Source: Spirochaetota bacterium (GTDB lineage Bacteria > Spirochaetota > UBA12135 > COTS27). From it: a DNA stretch of 64,000 bases. Position 1 is the first letter of the stretch. Each line of letters starts with the position of its first letter. Under the pieces are notes generated by a model. It worked only from the letters and a program-made list of their open reading frames with translations, searched no databases and was not told where the DNA came from. The position numbers and the translations under genes were made by a program. Location of the stretch: the NCBI GenBank assembly GCA_013426755.1, contig AP019861.1:1013638-1077637 (forward strand), written 5' to 3'. Positions 19,332-29,073 of this stretch are shown here, piece after piece.

Positions 19332-20114
19332 AAAGAACTTCGTTTTAATATACTTACCTTGTTTCCATCCTTTTTTGACAATTTTTTTGCTACCAGTCTA
19401 GTGGGCCGTGCTGTCAAGCAAAAAATCGTGACGTATCGGATCATTGATATTCGCAATTTTGGTATTGGGAGACACAAAAAGGTAGATGATTATACGTTTA
19501 GTGGTGAAGTGGGCATGCTTTTACGTCATGACGTTCTCACCAATGCCTATCATTCGCTTATTAGAACTGAGGCATTAGAGCGAATGTATACTATTTATCT
19601 GGCGCCACAGGGCAAACCTCTCGATCAGGGGCTTGCGTATGACTTGGCAAGTATTGCTGAGAAGAAGTCTCTTACGCTTGTATGTGGGCATTACGAGGGG
19701 GTAGACCAGCGTTTTATTGATAATTGTGTTGATAAAGAAGTCTCTATTGGTGATTATGTACTATCGGGTGGAGAAAGTGCCGCTCTAGTCCTTATGGACG
19801 CTATTATTCGTCTGAAAAAACACGTTATAGGCAATCCAGCTTCGCTTCGCGGTGAAAGTTTTGAAAAAAATCTGCTCAAACACCACCAATACACACGTCC
19901 CTTTGATAAAAATATCCCCTCCATTCTCACCTCAGGGCACCATAAAGCTATTTTTGACTGGAAACAGGCTAATAAAATTGCCATCACTTATGAGAAAAGA
20001 CCTGATCTCTTTAAAGAGTATCCTATTTCCCCGCTTGAATTCAATGCTCTAAAAGAACACGTCTATCAAAAATTTTCCTATCAACAAAATAAAAAGCGAT
20101 CTCACTCAAAGTAA
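19257..20114 (+). CDS. trmD: tRNA (guanine-37-N1)-methyltransferase TrmD with a repeat-encoded N-terminus
   Basis: TrmD methylates G37 of tRNAs with AdoMet and prevents frameshifting. The trefoil-knot motifs are present: YLAPQGKPLDQGLAYDLA, LVCGHYEGVDQRFID, SIGDYVLSGGESAAL. The family start matches MKELRFNILTLFP at 19329; upstream in frame are six MKDS units from the 12-bp repeat, so proteins of several lengths may be made. The loop that usually reads YGGGxGM is FSGEVGM here (VDDYTFSGEVGMLLRHD), an unusual loss of two glycines. It is encoded 25 bp after rimM. Confidence 0.94.
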   Translation: MKDSMKDSMKDSMKDSMKDSMKDSMKELRFNILTLFPSFFDNFFATSLVGRAVKQKIVTYRIIDIRNFGIGRHKKVDDYTFSGEVGMLLRHDVLTNAYHSLIRTEALERMYTIYLAPQGKPLDQGLAYDLASIAEKKSLTLVCGHYEGVDQRFIDNCVDKEVSIGDYVLSGGESAALVLMDAIIRLKKHVIGNPASLRGESFEKNLLKHHQYTRPFDKNIPSILTSGHHKAIFDWKQANKIAITYEKRPDLFKEYPISPLEFNALKEHVYQKFSYQQNKKRSHSK

Positions 20115-20566
20115 CCCCATTCTTAACCTGCACGGATAGATAGTCATTGAAGAAATCGGTCTAGATCATACAATTTAGCCCATGAAGTAATCCACAAGTA
20201 GTCTATGAGTAGTCTATTGATAATGCCGATTGGAGGTCAATTAAGGTAAATTATGATAATTATGATGAATTATGATAAGACAAGCCTCAATCATGATACA
20301 ATATGGGCTATTCATGATATAATTAATATCGGTTAGATTGGTTGGGTTGATTGAATTGATGAGTTAACGGATTGATGGTGATATTGTCATTGAATTTATG
20401 ACTCTTAGGGTAATATAGTGTTATATTATAAGTATTGGAATGACGGTAATTAGTGGCTTAATGATTAACTTTGATTGAATTTGACCTGCTTAGGTTAAGA
20501 ATTTTATATATACTGATTTACTGATTTTAGAAAATTGATACTGTACAATAATTGTAGGAAAATCTC
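20115..20566. other. Spacer between trmD and rplS
   Basis: 452 bp, very AT-rich, with ATTATGATAATTATGATGAATTATGATAAG-like short repeats (20247-20300) and many TATAAT-like words (for example around 20317). No gene recognised. Confidence 0.45.
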
Positions 20567-21118
20567 ATGCATCCACTCCTAGTTAAAGCTGAAGCCAGCT
20601 ATATTAAAGACGTCCATCCTACTGTCAATCCTGGTGATACTGTACGGATTGCTAGCAAAATCAAGGAAGGCAATAAAGAGCGTATTCAAGCTTTCGTAGG
20701 TGTTGTCATTGCTATTCGTGGTGAAGGGCTTTCTAAAATGGTTAAAGTCCGTAAAATCTCATACGGTATCGGTGTAGAACGGACATTTCCATTGCATTCT
20801 CCGAATATTCAAAAAATAGAACTGGTTAAACGAGGGAGACCGCGTCGTGCTAAATTGTTCTATCTACGTGATCGTGTTGGAAAACAGGCATTGCGTGTCA
20901 AAGAACATCCCAAGTATAAGGGTAAAGACTTGCTGCATGCAGCTAGCCCGTCCAAATCTTCCCAATCACCGCCACCTTCAGAGCCAGGTTCTACTGATTC
21001 TGATAATTCTGCTAAAAAAACTACGTCTGCTACTGGCGAACCGACCCCAAAATCCTCAGTTCCACCCAATGCCCAGACCACTCCAACCCCATCTGCTCCT
21101 GCAGACAATAAAAAATAG
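20567..21118 (+). CDS. rplS: 50S ribosomal protein L19 with a low-complexity C-terminal tail
   Basis: Residues 1-120 are L19 ([39 protein letters not shown], [21 protein letters not shown]). The usual length is ~115-120; here 60 further residues, rich in Ser, Pro, Thr and Asn ([20 protein letters not shown]), follow. The tail resembles those on S16 and RecA in this window. It follows trmD, the common order. Confidence 0.96.
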   Translation: MHPLLVKAEASYIKDVHPTVNPGDTVRIASKIKEGNKERIQAFVGVVIAIRGEGLSKMVKVRKISYGIGVERTFPLHSPNIQKIELVKRGRPRRAKLFYLRDRVGKQALRVKEHPKYKGKDLLHAASPSKSSQSPPPSEPGSTDSDNSAKKTTSATGEPTPKSSVPPNAQTTPTPSAPADNKK

Positions 21119-21165
21119 CGCCTTAAAAACGGCTCCTGTTTAAATAATTTAGGACTCAGTCAATC

Positions 21166-22614
21166 GTGAAAAAAGACAGACTTAAAAAAAGCATCAAATA
21201 CACGTTGTTGTGGATCTTTGTCATCTTTTTATCTATAAGTTTCATTGCTTTTTTTACGTTCGAAGGAGGCAGTGTAGCACCGCGACAGCAGAACATTGTC
21301 GGTACGGTCGACAGTTATAAGGTTATCAATTCACGTGGGAGTGTTTTTCAATCATTTTATAGTAGGCTTTATGAATACTACAACAATCAGACTGAAGGAG
21401 GCATTTCAGCGGCGATCAATGCGACTATATTTAAGTCTGCTTTCGATGAAACCGTGAACCAACATCTTATCCTCGCTGAGGCTGATAAAAATTATGTTTA
21501 TCTTACAGAAGATGAAGTGGTTGCAGGTATTCGTGATCTTTACGGTGAAGAAAATTTCAGAAATATTCTCGCTACGCAAGACCCCGCCATCAAAAAACAA
21601 ATAGAAACCAACGCCCATTACCTCCTACGCGCCAATAAATTTAGAAGTACTCTGTTCTTTCATACACCAGTCACACAAGGCGAACAAGACCTTTACGTAA
21701 AAGCTTCCAAAATCCAAAAACAAGTCTTTATCGCAACACGTGATATTACAGCACAGATCAATGCCAGCGCAGACGATGAAACCGCACTCCTAGATTATTT
21801 CACAACTCACATCGACAGATATGTCACCAATGACTCTCAATCCGACGCTGAGTCCCCTCCTACAGATACTATTGATACGCTCATTGAAGACAAAGCCACC
21901 AACTCTGATACCAATGCATCTGGTACCAATGCATCTACCAATGAAACAGAATCTGCAACTCTAGAACCTGACTCTCCTACTCCTCTAGATAGTAAGACAG
22001 ACCTTTCTGCAGGTGGTGAAAATGAAAGTGAAAGTGAACAATTAACGCTTGCTATTGACACCAACGATACAAATGTCGTTCGAGCCGAATTTGAGAAATA
22101 CCGTTCTACTGTTAAAGAAGATTTTTTAATTGAAAATCAAAAATCTATCGCCGCTGCGATTAAAACAGAAGTACTTGCAGACCTTAAAGAGCTTGTGACC
22201 CGCGTGAGTGAAGCGTCAGCCCCACGCAATGTCTTTGAAGCGGGCGTTACTTCTCTTGGTATGACATTCCAGGTAAGTGATTATTTTTCTTACTTTGAAA
22301 CAGAAGTTCCTATTGCAGCTAGCGAGCAGAGTGTTACGTTGCCACCTGAATTTCATAGAGAACTCTTCACAGCTGCTGCGAGTGAAACGGTTTTTAGTTA
22401 CAGTGAAGCCGATGACAATATTATTTATGCGATCCTTGTCCTAGATACTAAGGGGGCTGCTGACGACGAAGAAGCCTCCGCCCAGTCATCAGGCTTTGTC
22501 GCTAGAAAATATAAAGAACAACTCGAGGAAGACACTCGAGATAGATTTGTCAATGTTTACCTAGAATACTTAACAGGTTTTGCAGAAATCTTTTATCAAG
22601 ACGTACGCCAGTAG
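21166..22614 (+). CDS. Membrane-anchored SurA/PpiD-like periplasmic chaperone
   Basis: 482 aa. One N-terminal membrane segment (YTLLWIFVIFLSISFIAFF, residues 12-31) with a cytosolic Lys/Arg-rich start, then a SurA_N-type helical domain (NQHLILAEADKNYVYLTEDEV). Residues ~220-290 are an acidic Ser/Thr/Asn spacer with short repeats (TNASGTNASTNE). No parvulin isomerase motif is visible in the C-terminal part. It probably helps fold exported or outer-membrane proteins from the inner membrane. GTG start, 47 bp after rplS, so it may be read through from the ribosomal genes. Confidence 0.75.
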   Translation: MKKDRLKKSIKYTLLWIFVIFLSISFIAFFTFEGGSVAPRQQNIVGTVDSYKVINSRGSVFQSFYSRLYEYYNNQTEGGISAAINATIFKSAFDETVNQHLILAEADKNYVYLTEDEVVAGIRDLYGEENFRNILATQDPAIKKQIETNAHYLLRANKFRSTLFFHTPVTQGEQDLYVKASKIQKQVFIATRDITAQINASADDETALLDYFTTHIDRYVTNDSQSDAESPPTDTIDTLIEDKATNSDTNASGTNASTNETESATLEPDSPTPLDSKTDLSAGGENESESEQLTLAIDTNDTNVVRAEFEKYRSTVKEDFLIENQKSIAAAIKTEVLADLKELVTRVSEASAPRNVFEAGVTSLGMTFQVSDYFSYFETEVPIAASEQSVTLPPEFHRELFTAAASETVFSYSEADDNIIYAILVLDTKGAADDEEASAQSSGFVARKYKEQLEEDTRDRFVNVYLEYLTGFAEIFYQDVRQ

Positions 22615-22717
22615 TAAGTACTTATATAAATTATAGCAGCATCTCCTCTTACACCAGGCTTTTTATTTATTGCAATGATAATATAAATAAAAAGAGTACC
22701 TTATTAAGGGGTGAGAA

Positions 22718-25021
22718 TTGAATAACCCTGCAGAAGTTTCTAATCCAGCTAGTGAACGTGCTTGGCGTGATGGTCTTCATGGTGTTCTTGAGAAGCAATT
22801 ATCCTATTTATCTGATCGGTCAAATCAACTACTTAAGCCGCGCGTCGATTCGTTTATAGCCAGCCTTAAGTTAGAGGAGGCGGTTATTTCATGTGTGTCT
22901 GAAAGCCAGTCTAAACCTGATACAGGGGGGGCAGAAAAAAGAAATCCATCACTATTTCTAGAAAAAACAACGCTAGGAATGTGGACACTCAAATATCTAA
23001 ATCACAATACCTCTACAAGTCGCTATAAATACCTTCATTCTCGTATCAATCCACTTAAAGAAGCGCAGAGACAATTAGCAGATCAACATATCACGGGTCA
23101 TGAAAGTCATCTGGTCTTACTGGGTATAGACCTGCTCTATTTGTTAGAAGCGATTATCACCAGTAGGTTTAAAAATTCTACTCAGCAAAAAAAGACGCTT
23201 ATTATTTTTACACAGAGCATTGAGTTACTACTGCTAACGTTTGCATTTAGAGAACTTCTATGGCTTAGCTACTTTGAAGGGCGTATTGAAGTCTATTTAG
23301 CTGAGCCTCAGGGTACGAATTTTCATCATGACACGGCTAGGGCACTGGTGAGGCATGCGACTGCCTTTCATAGCTGGCTGTTCATCACTACCCGCGAGGG
23401 CGAATTTTTTAATACAGATAAAAATTATTACACAACGCTGCAAAATCAATTGTTAAAATCAGGACAAGCTTTTTATCGCACTGCACTGACACGCTACGCT
23501 TTTGAAAAAAGATGGCTTAAGAACATTTTAAGCAATATTAGATATTTGAATAAGTGTTATCCGCTGGCAAGCTTACACAATCATCATACTAATGGCATTG
23601 CAATTATTATTGGGGCAGGGCCTTCATTGGATCAATACAAAGATGATCTAAAAGAATTAGACCGGCTGCGCAATCAATTTCTTCACAACTCTCACCAGCA
23701 GCCACCCTATAGTTCAATGCCTATTTTTATAGCATTAGATAGTGCGCTTCCAACCTTAACAGCAATGAACATCATACCTGATTATATCGTTGCCTTAGAT
23801 GGCGGGTATTACAATACGTTTGATTTTTCGTGGGCGCATACGTTCGAAGCAGTACATGCGCTAGAAAATAAGTATCCCCAAGGTGAAGACAAAATAAATG
23901 AAAAAGCAACTTCTAAAAAAGTAGTAACGCCTAGCCTACTGACGCATGTAGGTGTGTATCCGACTATTTTACGTGATTATGTTGGGAAAATCTATGCTTT
24001 TACGGAACTAGCTACCTCCAGTACTTGCGACGTGGGGAACTCACAGGAGTCTCTTACAGCAAGTATCCTAAAAATGATTGATTTGAATCTGAGTACGTCA
24101 CAGATTGCCGTAGGAGGTTCTGTTTTACATGCGGCCCTTGGCTGCACGTTGTTAATGGGTTTTTCTAAGGTTATTTTTTACGGGATTGATTTTGCCTGTC
24201 CGTATTACTGGTCACATGCCAAACATGCGATCCATAATCAATACCTTTTACATAAAAGTGATCGCTTCCACAGTCTTACGAGTGAAGTTTTTAAATATTT
24301 AAAGCCTACAATCATAGAGATAGAAGCTAATACCGATAATAACACACATACTAGCCCCCTATCTTTCTCGACACAAACGCTACGCACCTATGCCGATAAG
24401 CTAGGCGAATTGCTGCAATCTTCCTTATTAGAGCAGCAAAAATCAGTATCATCACCTCGAGTAGTGCATACGACAAAACCTGCACCTCCCCATTTTTATA
24501 CGGTTTCACCATACGCCCCTAAGCTAAAAGCCCTCACTTTTTTAAGCAATTTCAATGCCGTTAACAAACTCCTAGCCGATCACAGAGCCCATCCTAGCCT
24601 AGCAGTTAAAAAAAATGCTACCCATTCGCAGCATCCAATGACAGAACCTATGATAACTAAGGCAGCGCCACTGCTAACCGCCGCCACTCTCAATGAGCGT
24701 ATCTTAAAAGTTGTGACCACGTTAGATACTCTATCCCAGCAAACAGAGAAGACTATGAGTAGCCTCGTCAAAGGGCTCAGAACGGCACATGACAGACCGC
24801 AGCATGAAAAAATCAAAGACGTCTCAGCAGAAGTTACCTTCAATACATTACTTGAAAAAATCCCAGCAGAGTTCGATTTTGTTAAGATTTTACTGCAAAC
24901 CTATCAACCACTACTTAGAGACTCGTTAGAACAACGCTATTATTTCTTGATGGTGACAGAACTCAGGCGTATCTTCCATATCACCGCTACCAAACTACGA
25001 TTTTTGCTATCGCAACAATAA
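22718..25021 (+). CDS. Maf-type motility accessory factor / MptE-like (DUF115) protein
   Basis: 767 aa. The DUF115 core has GAGPSLDQY (about residue 299), FIALDSALPTLTAMNIIPDYIVALDGG and AVGGSVLHAALGCTLLMGFSKVIFYGIDFACP. Proteins of this family in flagellated bacteria transfer nonulosonic-acid-type sugars to flagellin; archaeal relatives are pterin pyrophosphokinases. The flagellin role is inferred from family and from the flagellar genes in the window; no sugar-synthesis genes lie beside it. Start is TTG with AAGGGG upstream. Probably cytosolic. Confidence 0.82.
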   Translation: MNNPAEVSNPASERAWRDGLHGVLEKQLSYLSDRSNQLLKPRVDSFIASLKLEEAVISCVSESQSKPDTGGAEKRNPSLFLEKTTLGMWTLKYLNHNTSTSRYKYLHSRINPLKEAQRQLADQHITGHESHLVLLGIDLLYLLEAIITSRFKNSTQQKKTLIIFTQSIELLLLTFAFRELLWLSYFEGRIEVYLAEPQGTNFHHDTARALVRHATAFHSWLFITTREGEFFNTDKNYYTTLQNQLLKSGQAFYRTALTRYAFEKRWLKNILSNIRYLNKCYPLASLHNHHTNGIAIIIGAGPSLDQYKDDLKELDRLRNQFLHNSHQQPPYSSMPIFIALDSALPTLTAMNIIPDYIVALDGGYYNTFDFSWAHTFEAVHALENKYPQGEDKINEKATSKKVVTPSLLTHVGVYPTILRDYVGKIYAFTELATSSTCDVGNSQESLTASILKMIDLNLSTSQIAVGGSVLHAALGCTLLMGFSKVIFYGIDFACPYYWSHAKHAIHNQYLLHKSDRFHSLTSEVFKYLKPTIIEIEANTDNNTHTSPLSFSTQTLRTYADKLGELLQSSLLEQQKSVSSPRVVHTTKPAPPHFYTVSPYAPKLKALTFLSNFNAVNKLLADHRAHPSLAVKKNATHSQHPMTEPMITKAAPLLTAATLNERILKVVTTLDTLSQQTEKTMSSLVKGLRTAHDRPQHEKIKDVSAEVTFNTLLEKIPAEFDFVKILLQTYQPLLRDSLEQRYYFLMVTELRRIFHITATKLRFLLSQQ

Positions 25022-25054
25022 ATTCAAGTAGTAAATTGCCGTAAACAAATAGCA

Positions 25055-26095
25055 TTATTCCATAGCGTAATAAATGCGGTCTGCTGGCAAGGTTGCTTTT
25101 ATTAGAATTGTTTTTATATTGTGAAGTAGCCACTTTCTTAGAGGGGCTGGATAGCGAATTTTTCGATCGAAACCAGGTGTGGCTGTCCATTCTTCTTGTG
25201 TCATTGTTGAAATGGGGTGATTGTGATTGACCTGCTTCCATACGTTTGGAGCAAAGCGTAATGTTCCAAGTGAAATGTGTCTTAGCAAGTGGGTATTTTG
25301 ACCGACTACTTTTCTTAGTGCGACTGCTAATGTGTGGTAGTGTTCTAAGTAGTGTTCTGTATAAATAATGGGGTCTAGGTGGAGTGCGATTGGAAACCCG
25401 TTATCTAGGAGTGTTTTTATGGCTGCTAGCCGTGTTTTGAGTGAGGCTGTTTTTTTGTCATAGCGTGTGATAAGGTGCTGGGGGGCGATACTAAATGAAG
25501 TGATGATATTAGGTTGCGGGGCTTGTTCTAGGAGGGTGCTTATGTTAGCTGATTTTGTCCTGAGTTCTAAGTAGGCATGGGGGTGTTTTTTGAAGAAATT
25601 GAAATAAATAGCTAATTCTCCGCTTAGATGACTGAGTGCTAGACTATCTGAGAATTCTCCGTGGTGGAAGTAAGGTGTTGCGCTATGGCTGAGTGTTTTA
25701 GCGATGTGCGTCTCGAGTTCTTTTAAGATCGTATCGTGATTGACGAATAAGACAATATCTGGTGAATTGAAATAGCCTTGCAGGTAACAATACTCACAAC
25801 TATAAATGCAGTTATAGGCGTGAATGAAATAAAAATGTTTTTCACGGAGACTGCTTTTATTCCCATAGGCGGGTGGCGCTGGTTTGACGGTCTGGCCGCG
25901 TTTTTCTGCAATGATTAACGAGAGCGTTTTGGTTTTGGTTGCGTACGGTTTGTGTACTGTATTGAAGACGGTTTCTAATCGTTCGATGAGAATGGGCTGT
26001 GATGACGTCAATTTTAATCTTTTTAAGAGCTGCTGCGTGTGGGGATGATTGATGAGCTGCTTTTCTAAGTAAACTTTATAAAACAACTTTTGCAT
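25055..26095 (-). CDS. Radical SAM protein, spore photoproduct lyase (SplB) family
   Basis: 346 aa. The cluster motif is CIYSCEYC (C96, C100, C103; CX3CX2C), binding a 4Fe-4S cluster that cleaves AdoMet. HFYFIHAYNC, FHHGEFSDSLA and LELRTKSANI match the SPL-type TIM barrel. As spirochaetes make no spores, the substrate is probably not spore photoproduct; a DNA-lesion or unrelated role is open. It lies 37 bp after the nucleosidase gene on the same strand, likely one transcript. Confidence 0.85.
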   Translation of the reverse strand: MQKLFYKVYLEKQLINHPHTQQLLKRLKLTSSQPILIERLETVFNTVHKPYATKTKTLSLIIAEKRGQTVKPAPPAYGNKSSLREKHFYFIHAYNCIYSCEYCYLQGYFNSPDIVLFVNHDTILKELETHIAKTLSHSATPYFHHGEFSDSLALSHLSGELAIYFNFFKKHPHAYLELRTKSANISTLLEQAPQPNIITSFSIAPQHLITRYDKKTASLKTRLAAIKTLLDNGFPIALHLDPIIYTEHYLEHYHTLAVALRKVVGQNTHLLRHISLGTLRFAPNVWKQVNHNHPISTMTQEEWTATPGFDRKIRYPAPLRKWLLHNIKTILIKATLPADRIYYAME

Positions 26096-26132
26096 GGTGA
26101 GGCTGGACTGTATGCGTTCATCGACGCTAGGT

Positions 26133-27518
26133 TTAGCGACTATCAGGCTGGTTTGAATGAGTGCTCTTGAGATTAGATTCAGTCGTAGGATACCATTTGC
26201 TTAGGTCTCCTGCTAAAATTGTAAAGACGTCTTGAAATTGGGTTGATGTGATAAATGCGGCTGCTCGCTTCCAGTCTGGATAGTTCGTTACTTTGATTTC
26301 AAGCGTAACGTGTTCTAATGAAGGCTGGTGATGGATGAGGATGCCATGTTTTTTGGCGTCGTGAATGATATTTTCTAGATCGGCAATGACTTTATCCCAC
26401 CGTTGTGTGGGCAATTGGTGTTCTAATAAGTTAAGGTATTGTTTTTTTTGCTGTGGTGTTGTTTTTTTTTGAAGACTCTCTGTTTCTAGAGCGGTTAGCG
26501 TCTCTTCCCATAACGTGTGAGGATTGGAATGAGAAGAGTCTGCATGACTGGTTTGCAGTTTTGAAGCCAATCTTCTTAGGTGGATGTGGAGTAAGTGCGT
26601 TTCATTCTGTGTAAAATGAAACCGATCTTTAAGAGCGGTCATATAGGTTTTTATTTTGGTTTCCCAGTTTGAAGACGATTTTGAAGACCATTTTTGACTT
26701 GGAAGTGCACGCTTAGGTTTTTTTATAAGACCTCTTGTATTTAGTAGTGTCATCGCATGATCGTAGAGAATCTGACTGAACTTAGGGAGACGTTGTGTAA
26801 AAGTCGCTAGTGAAAATGTTTCATTATACGTATCTGAAATGATCTTCAAGGCAGAATACGGTTTTCCAAATTGTTCTGCTAGAACTGCATTCCAATATCC
26901 TTCCATATCGACTATATCGGCGACTGGAATTTGCTTATGGAAACCTTCTTTACTTAGACTCTGGTTACTATCCATACCAATGGGCATAGGGCTTGTTATA
27001 AGCGTACTGTGAGCGTGCGGATCACTACTTAGCAAGGTTTTTTTATAAATGGTTAGCCTAGGAGTGGCGCTCTTTACTGCGTTTTGAGTAGGGGTTTCAA
27101 TGGTTTTAATGGTTTCAATGCCTAAAAATGTCCCTACACTTAAAACACGACCTAAGGTTAGTGGTTGTGCTTGGTGATGAGCGGGTCTTGGTGCGTGGAG
27201 GTTAGCCGTTAATGCCCCTGCGCAGCCAATGTTGATCACTTCGGAAATAGCCGTTTTCCATTGGGTGAGAATGTGGGTGAGGGCAATGAGCGTCGGTAGT
27301 TTACCGATTCCTGTAATAAGTACCCAGTAATGCGGTTCTTTAAAGAAAGCAATATTTTTTAACGCAGCTAGACTGTGATGTGTGGTGGTATTGACCTGTG
27401 GTGTGGCAGCATGTAACGGCAGGGCAATCTTATTGCTGTGATGAATAAATGCCGCTCCTTCTTTAATGTGAGAGAATGTAAGAAGGGGCAGTGGCGAAGG
27501 AGTGTGCGTATGCTTCAT
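26133..27518 (-). CDS. MTA/SAH nucleosidase-like protein with a C-terminal extra domain
   Basis: 461 aa. Residues ~1-255 match a PNP/MTAN fold: LITGIGKLPTLIALTHIL, INIGCAGAL, VADIVDMEGYWNAVLAEQF (conserved DME) and ISDTYNETFS (conserved SD). MTAN enzymes hydrolyse methylthioadenosine, SAH and 5'-deoxyadenosine. The remaining ~200 residues form a helical domain of unknown family. The ATG at 27518 is preferred to the in-frame TTG three bases upstream. It lies upstream of the radical SAM gene; 5'-deoxyadenosine from that enzyme would be a natural substrate (inference). Confidence 0.72.
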   Translation of the reverse strand: MKHTHTPSPLPLLTFSHIKEGAAFIHHSNKIALPLHAATPQVNTTTHHSLAALKNIAFFKEPHYWVLITGIGKLPTLIALTHILTQWKTAISEVINIGCAGALTANLHAPRPAHHQAQPLTLGRVLSVGTFLGIETIKTIETPTQNAVKSATPRLTIYKKTLLSSDPHAHSTLITSPMPIGMDSNQSLSKEGFHKQIPVADIVDMEGYWNAVLAEQFGKPYSALKIISDTYNETFSLATFTQRLPKFSQILYDHAMTLLNTRGLIKKPKRALPSQKWSSKSSSNWETKIKTYMTALKDRFHFTQNETHLLHIHLRRLASKLQTSHADSSHSNPHTLWEETLTALETESLQKKTTPQQKKQYLNLLEHQLPTQRWDKVIADLENIIHDAKKHGILIHHQPSLEHVTLEIKVTNYPDWKRAAAFITSTQFQDVFTILAGDLSKWYPTTESNLKSTHSNQPDSR

Positions 27519-27635
27519 CAAAGTTTTTCATATAAATAACTTCATATAAATAGTATTTGATATTTTGGGGGCACTTTTTATAATACGACTATTTTATGAA
27601 ATCAATTTGAAATTGATGGGCATCCATTAAGGAAC

Positions 27636-28940
27636 TTACGTGCGAATATGTCCTGATCCGTAGGCAATGTATTTATAAGAAGTGAGGTCACGAATGCCCA
27701 TAGGTCCGCGCACGTGAAGTTTTTGATTGGAAACACCTACTTCGCTGCCCATATCGAAGCAGCCGCCGTCACTGAATCTAGTGGAGGCATTGATAAAAAC
27801 GCAAGCGCTGTCGACTTCGGCTTCAAATTGCTGTGCTAATGCGAGATCGGTTGTGACAATGCTATCTGTATGATGGGAGCTGTAAGTATTGATCCAGTCA
27901 ATGGCTTCAGTTGTGGAAGAGACCAATTTTACGGAAAGGATGAGGTCTAAGTATTCGGTACTCCAGTCGGCTTCCTGTGCGAGGTCAATGTTAGAAAATC
28001 GCTCTGTTAGGGTTTTATCGCCGCGTAAAGCAACGTTTTCTCTCTGTAAAGCGGCAATGACTTTATCGATGGCAGGAAAATCTTTATGAATAAGCAGTGT
28101 TTCAATGGCATTGCAAACACCAGTTCTTTGTACTTTGCTGTTGAGGGTGAGAGCAATGGCTGTTTCGATGTCTGCGTCTGCTGCGACGTAGAGATGACAG
28201 AGTCCTTTGTCGTGATAAATGACGGGAATGCGTGACTGGTCTGCGACCATATTGACAAGGGCTTCGCCGCCGCGTGGAATGACAATGTCAATGGCTTGTT
28301 TTTGTTTGAGGAGGTGTTTTACGAGGAGTCTATCGGTATGAGCGATGACGTGGACGGCATGTTCGGATACGTTGTGATTGGCGAGGGCTGCGGCAATGAC
28401 CTTATGAAAGGCTTTATTTGAATGAAAGGCTTCTTTACCGCCTCTGAGGATGGCGACGTTGCCACTTTTTATGCATAAGGAAGCAATGTCAATGGTTACA
28501 TTGGGGCGTGATTCGTAAATGACCATGACAACTCCTAGTGGAACGCGTTTTTTGAGAAGTTTGAGTCCATTTTGAAGTGTTTTTCCTTCGATGATCTCAC
28601 CTATGGGGTCTTGAAGGTGGGTGATATTGATAACGGATTTTGCGAGGTCTGTTAATCGTTTTTCTGTGAGCAGCAGTCTATCGATGAGTGCTTCGGCGAG
28701 ATTGTTTTCTTTAGCGGCGGCTATGTCTTTGGCGTTTGCGTTTAGGAGCATGGATTTTTGGTTGTGAATTTCTGCGGCTATGGTGAGCAGAACTTTATTG
28801 CGTGTGTGATGGGGGAGGGTGGCTACTGCGTAAGAAGTTTTGCGTGCGTGGTTTAGTGTTGTCTCCATATAGGTCTGGAGAGCGAGTGGTAGGTGGGATG
28901 GAGTTTGGGGGGAATTTGTTGAAGGGGGCGATGTGTTCAT
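27636..28940 (-). CDS. proA: Gamma-glutamyl phosphate reductase
   Basis: 434 aa from MNTSPPSTNSPQ. ProA reduces glutamyl-5-phosphate to glutamate semialdehyde in proline synthesis. Signatures are VPLGVVMVIYESRPNVTIDIASL, ILRGGKEAFHSN, IDIVIPRGGEALVN, the Cys in KVQRTGVCNAIETLL and SEVGVSNQKLHVRGPMGI. The frame stays open upstream through a 31-bp A tract and 100 more codons, but that part overlaps plsX in another frame and has no family match, so I place the start at 28940. No proB is seen next to it. Confidence 0.95.
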   Translation of the reverse strand: MNTSPPSTNSPQTPSHLPLALQTYMETTLNHARKTSYAVATLPHHTRNKVLLTIAAEIHNQKSMLLNANAKDIAAAKENNLAEALIDRLLLTEKRLTDLAKSVINITHLQDPIGEIIEGKTLQNGLKLLKKRVPLGVVMVIYESRPNVTIDIASLCIKSGNVAILRGGKEAFHSNKAFHKVIAAALANHNVSEHAVHVIAHTDRLLVKHLLKQKQAIDIVIPRGGEALVNMVADQSRIPVIYHDKGLCHLYVAADADIETAIALTLNSKVQRTGVCNAIETLLIHKDFPAIDKVIAALQRENVALRGDKTLTERFSNIDLAQEADWSTEYLDLILSVKLVSSTTEAIDWINTYSSHHTDSIVTTDLALAQQFEAEVDSACVFINASTRFSDGGCFDMGSEVGVSNQKLHVRGPMGIRDLTSYKYIAYGSGHIRT

Positions 28941-28951
28941 CTTTGGTTTTA

Positions 28952-28985
<34 letters not shown>

Positions 28986-29073
28986 AGTAATAGTGTTGAG
29001 TGATGGTGAGTGGTAAATGGTGCTGGTGGTATTAGGTACTGATAAGGGAATAAGGGAATAAGGGAACAAGGGG

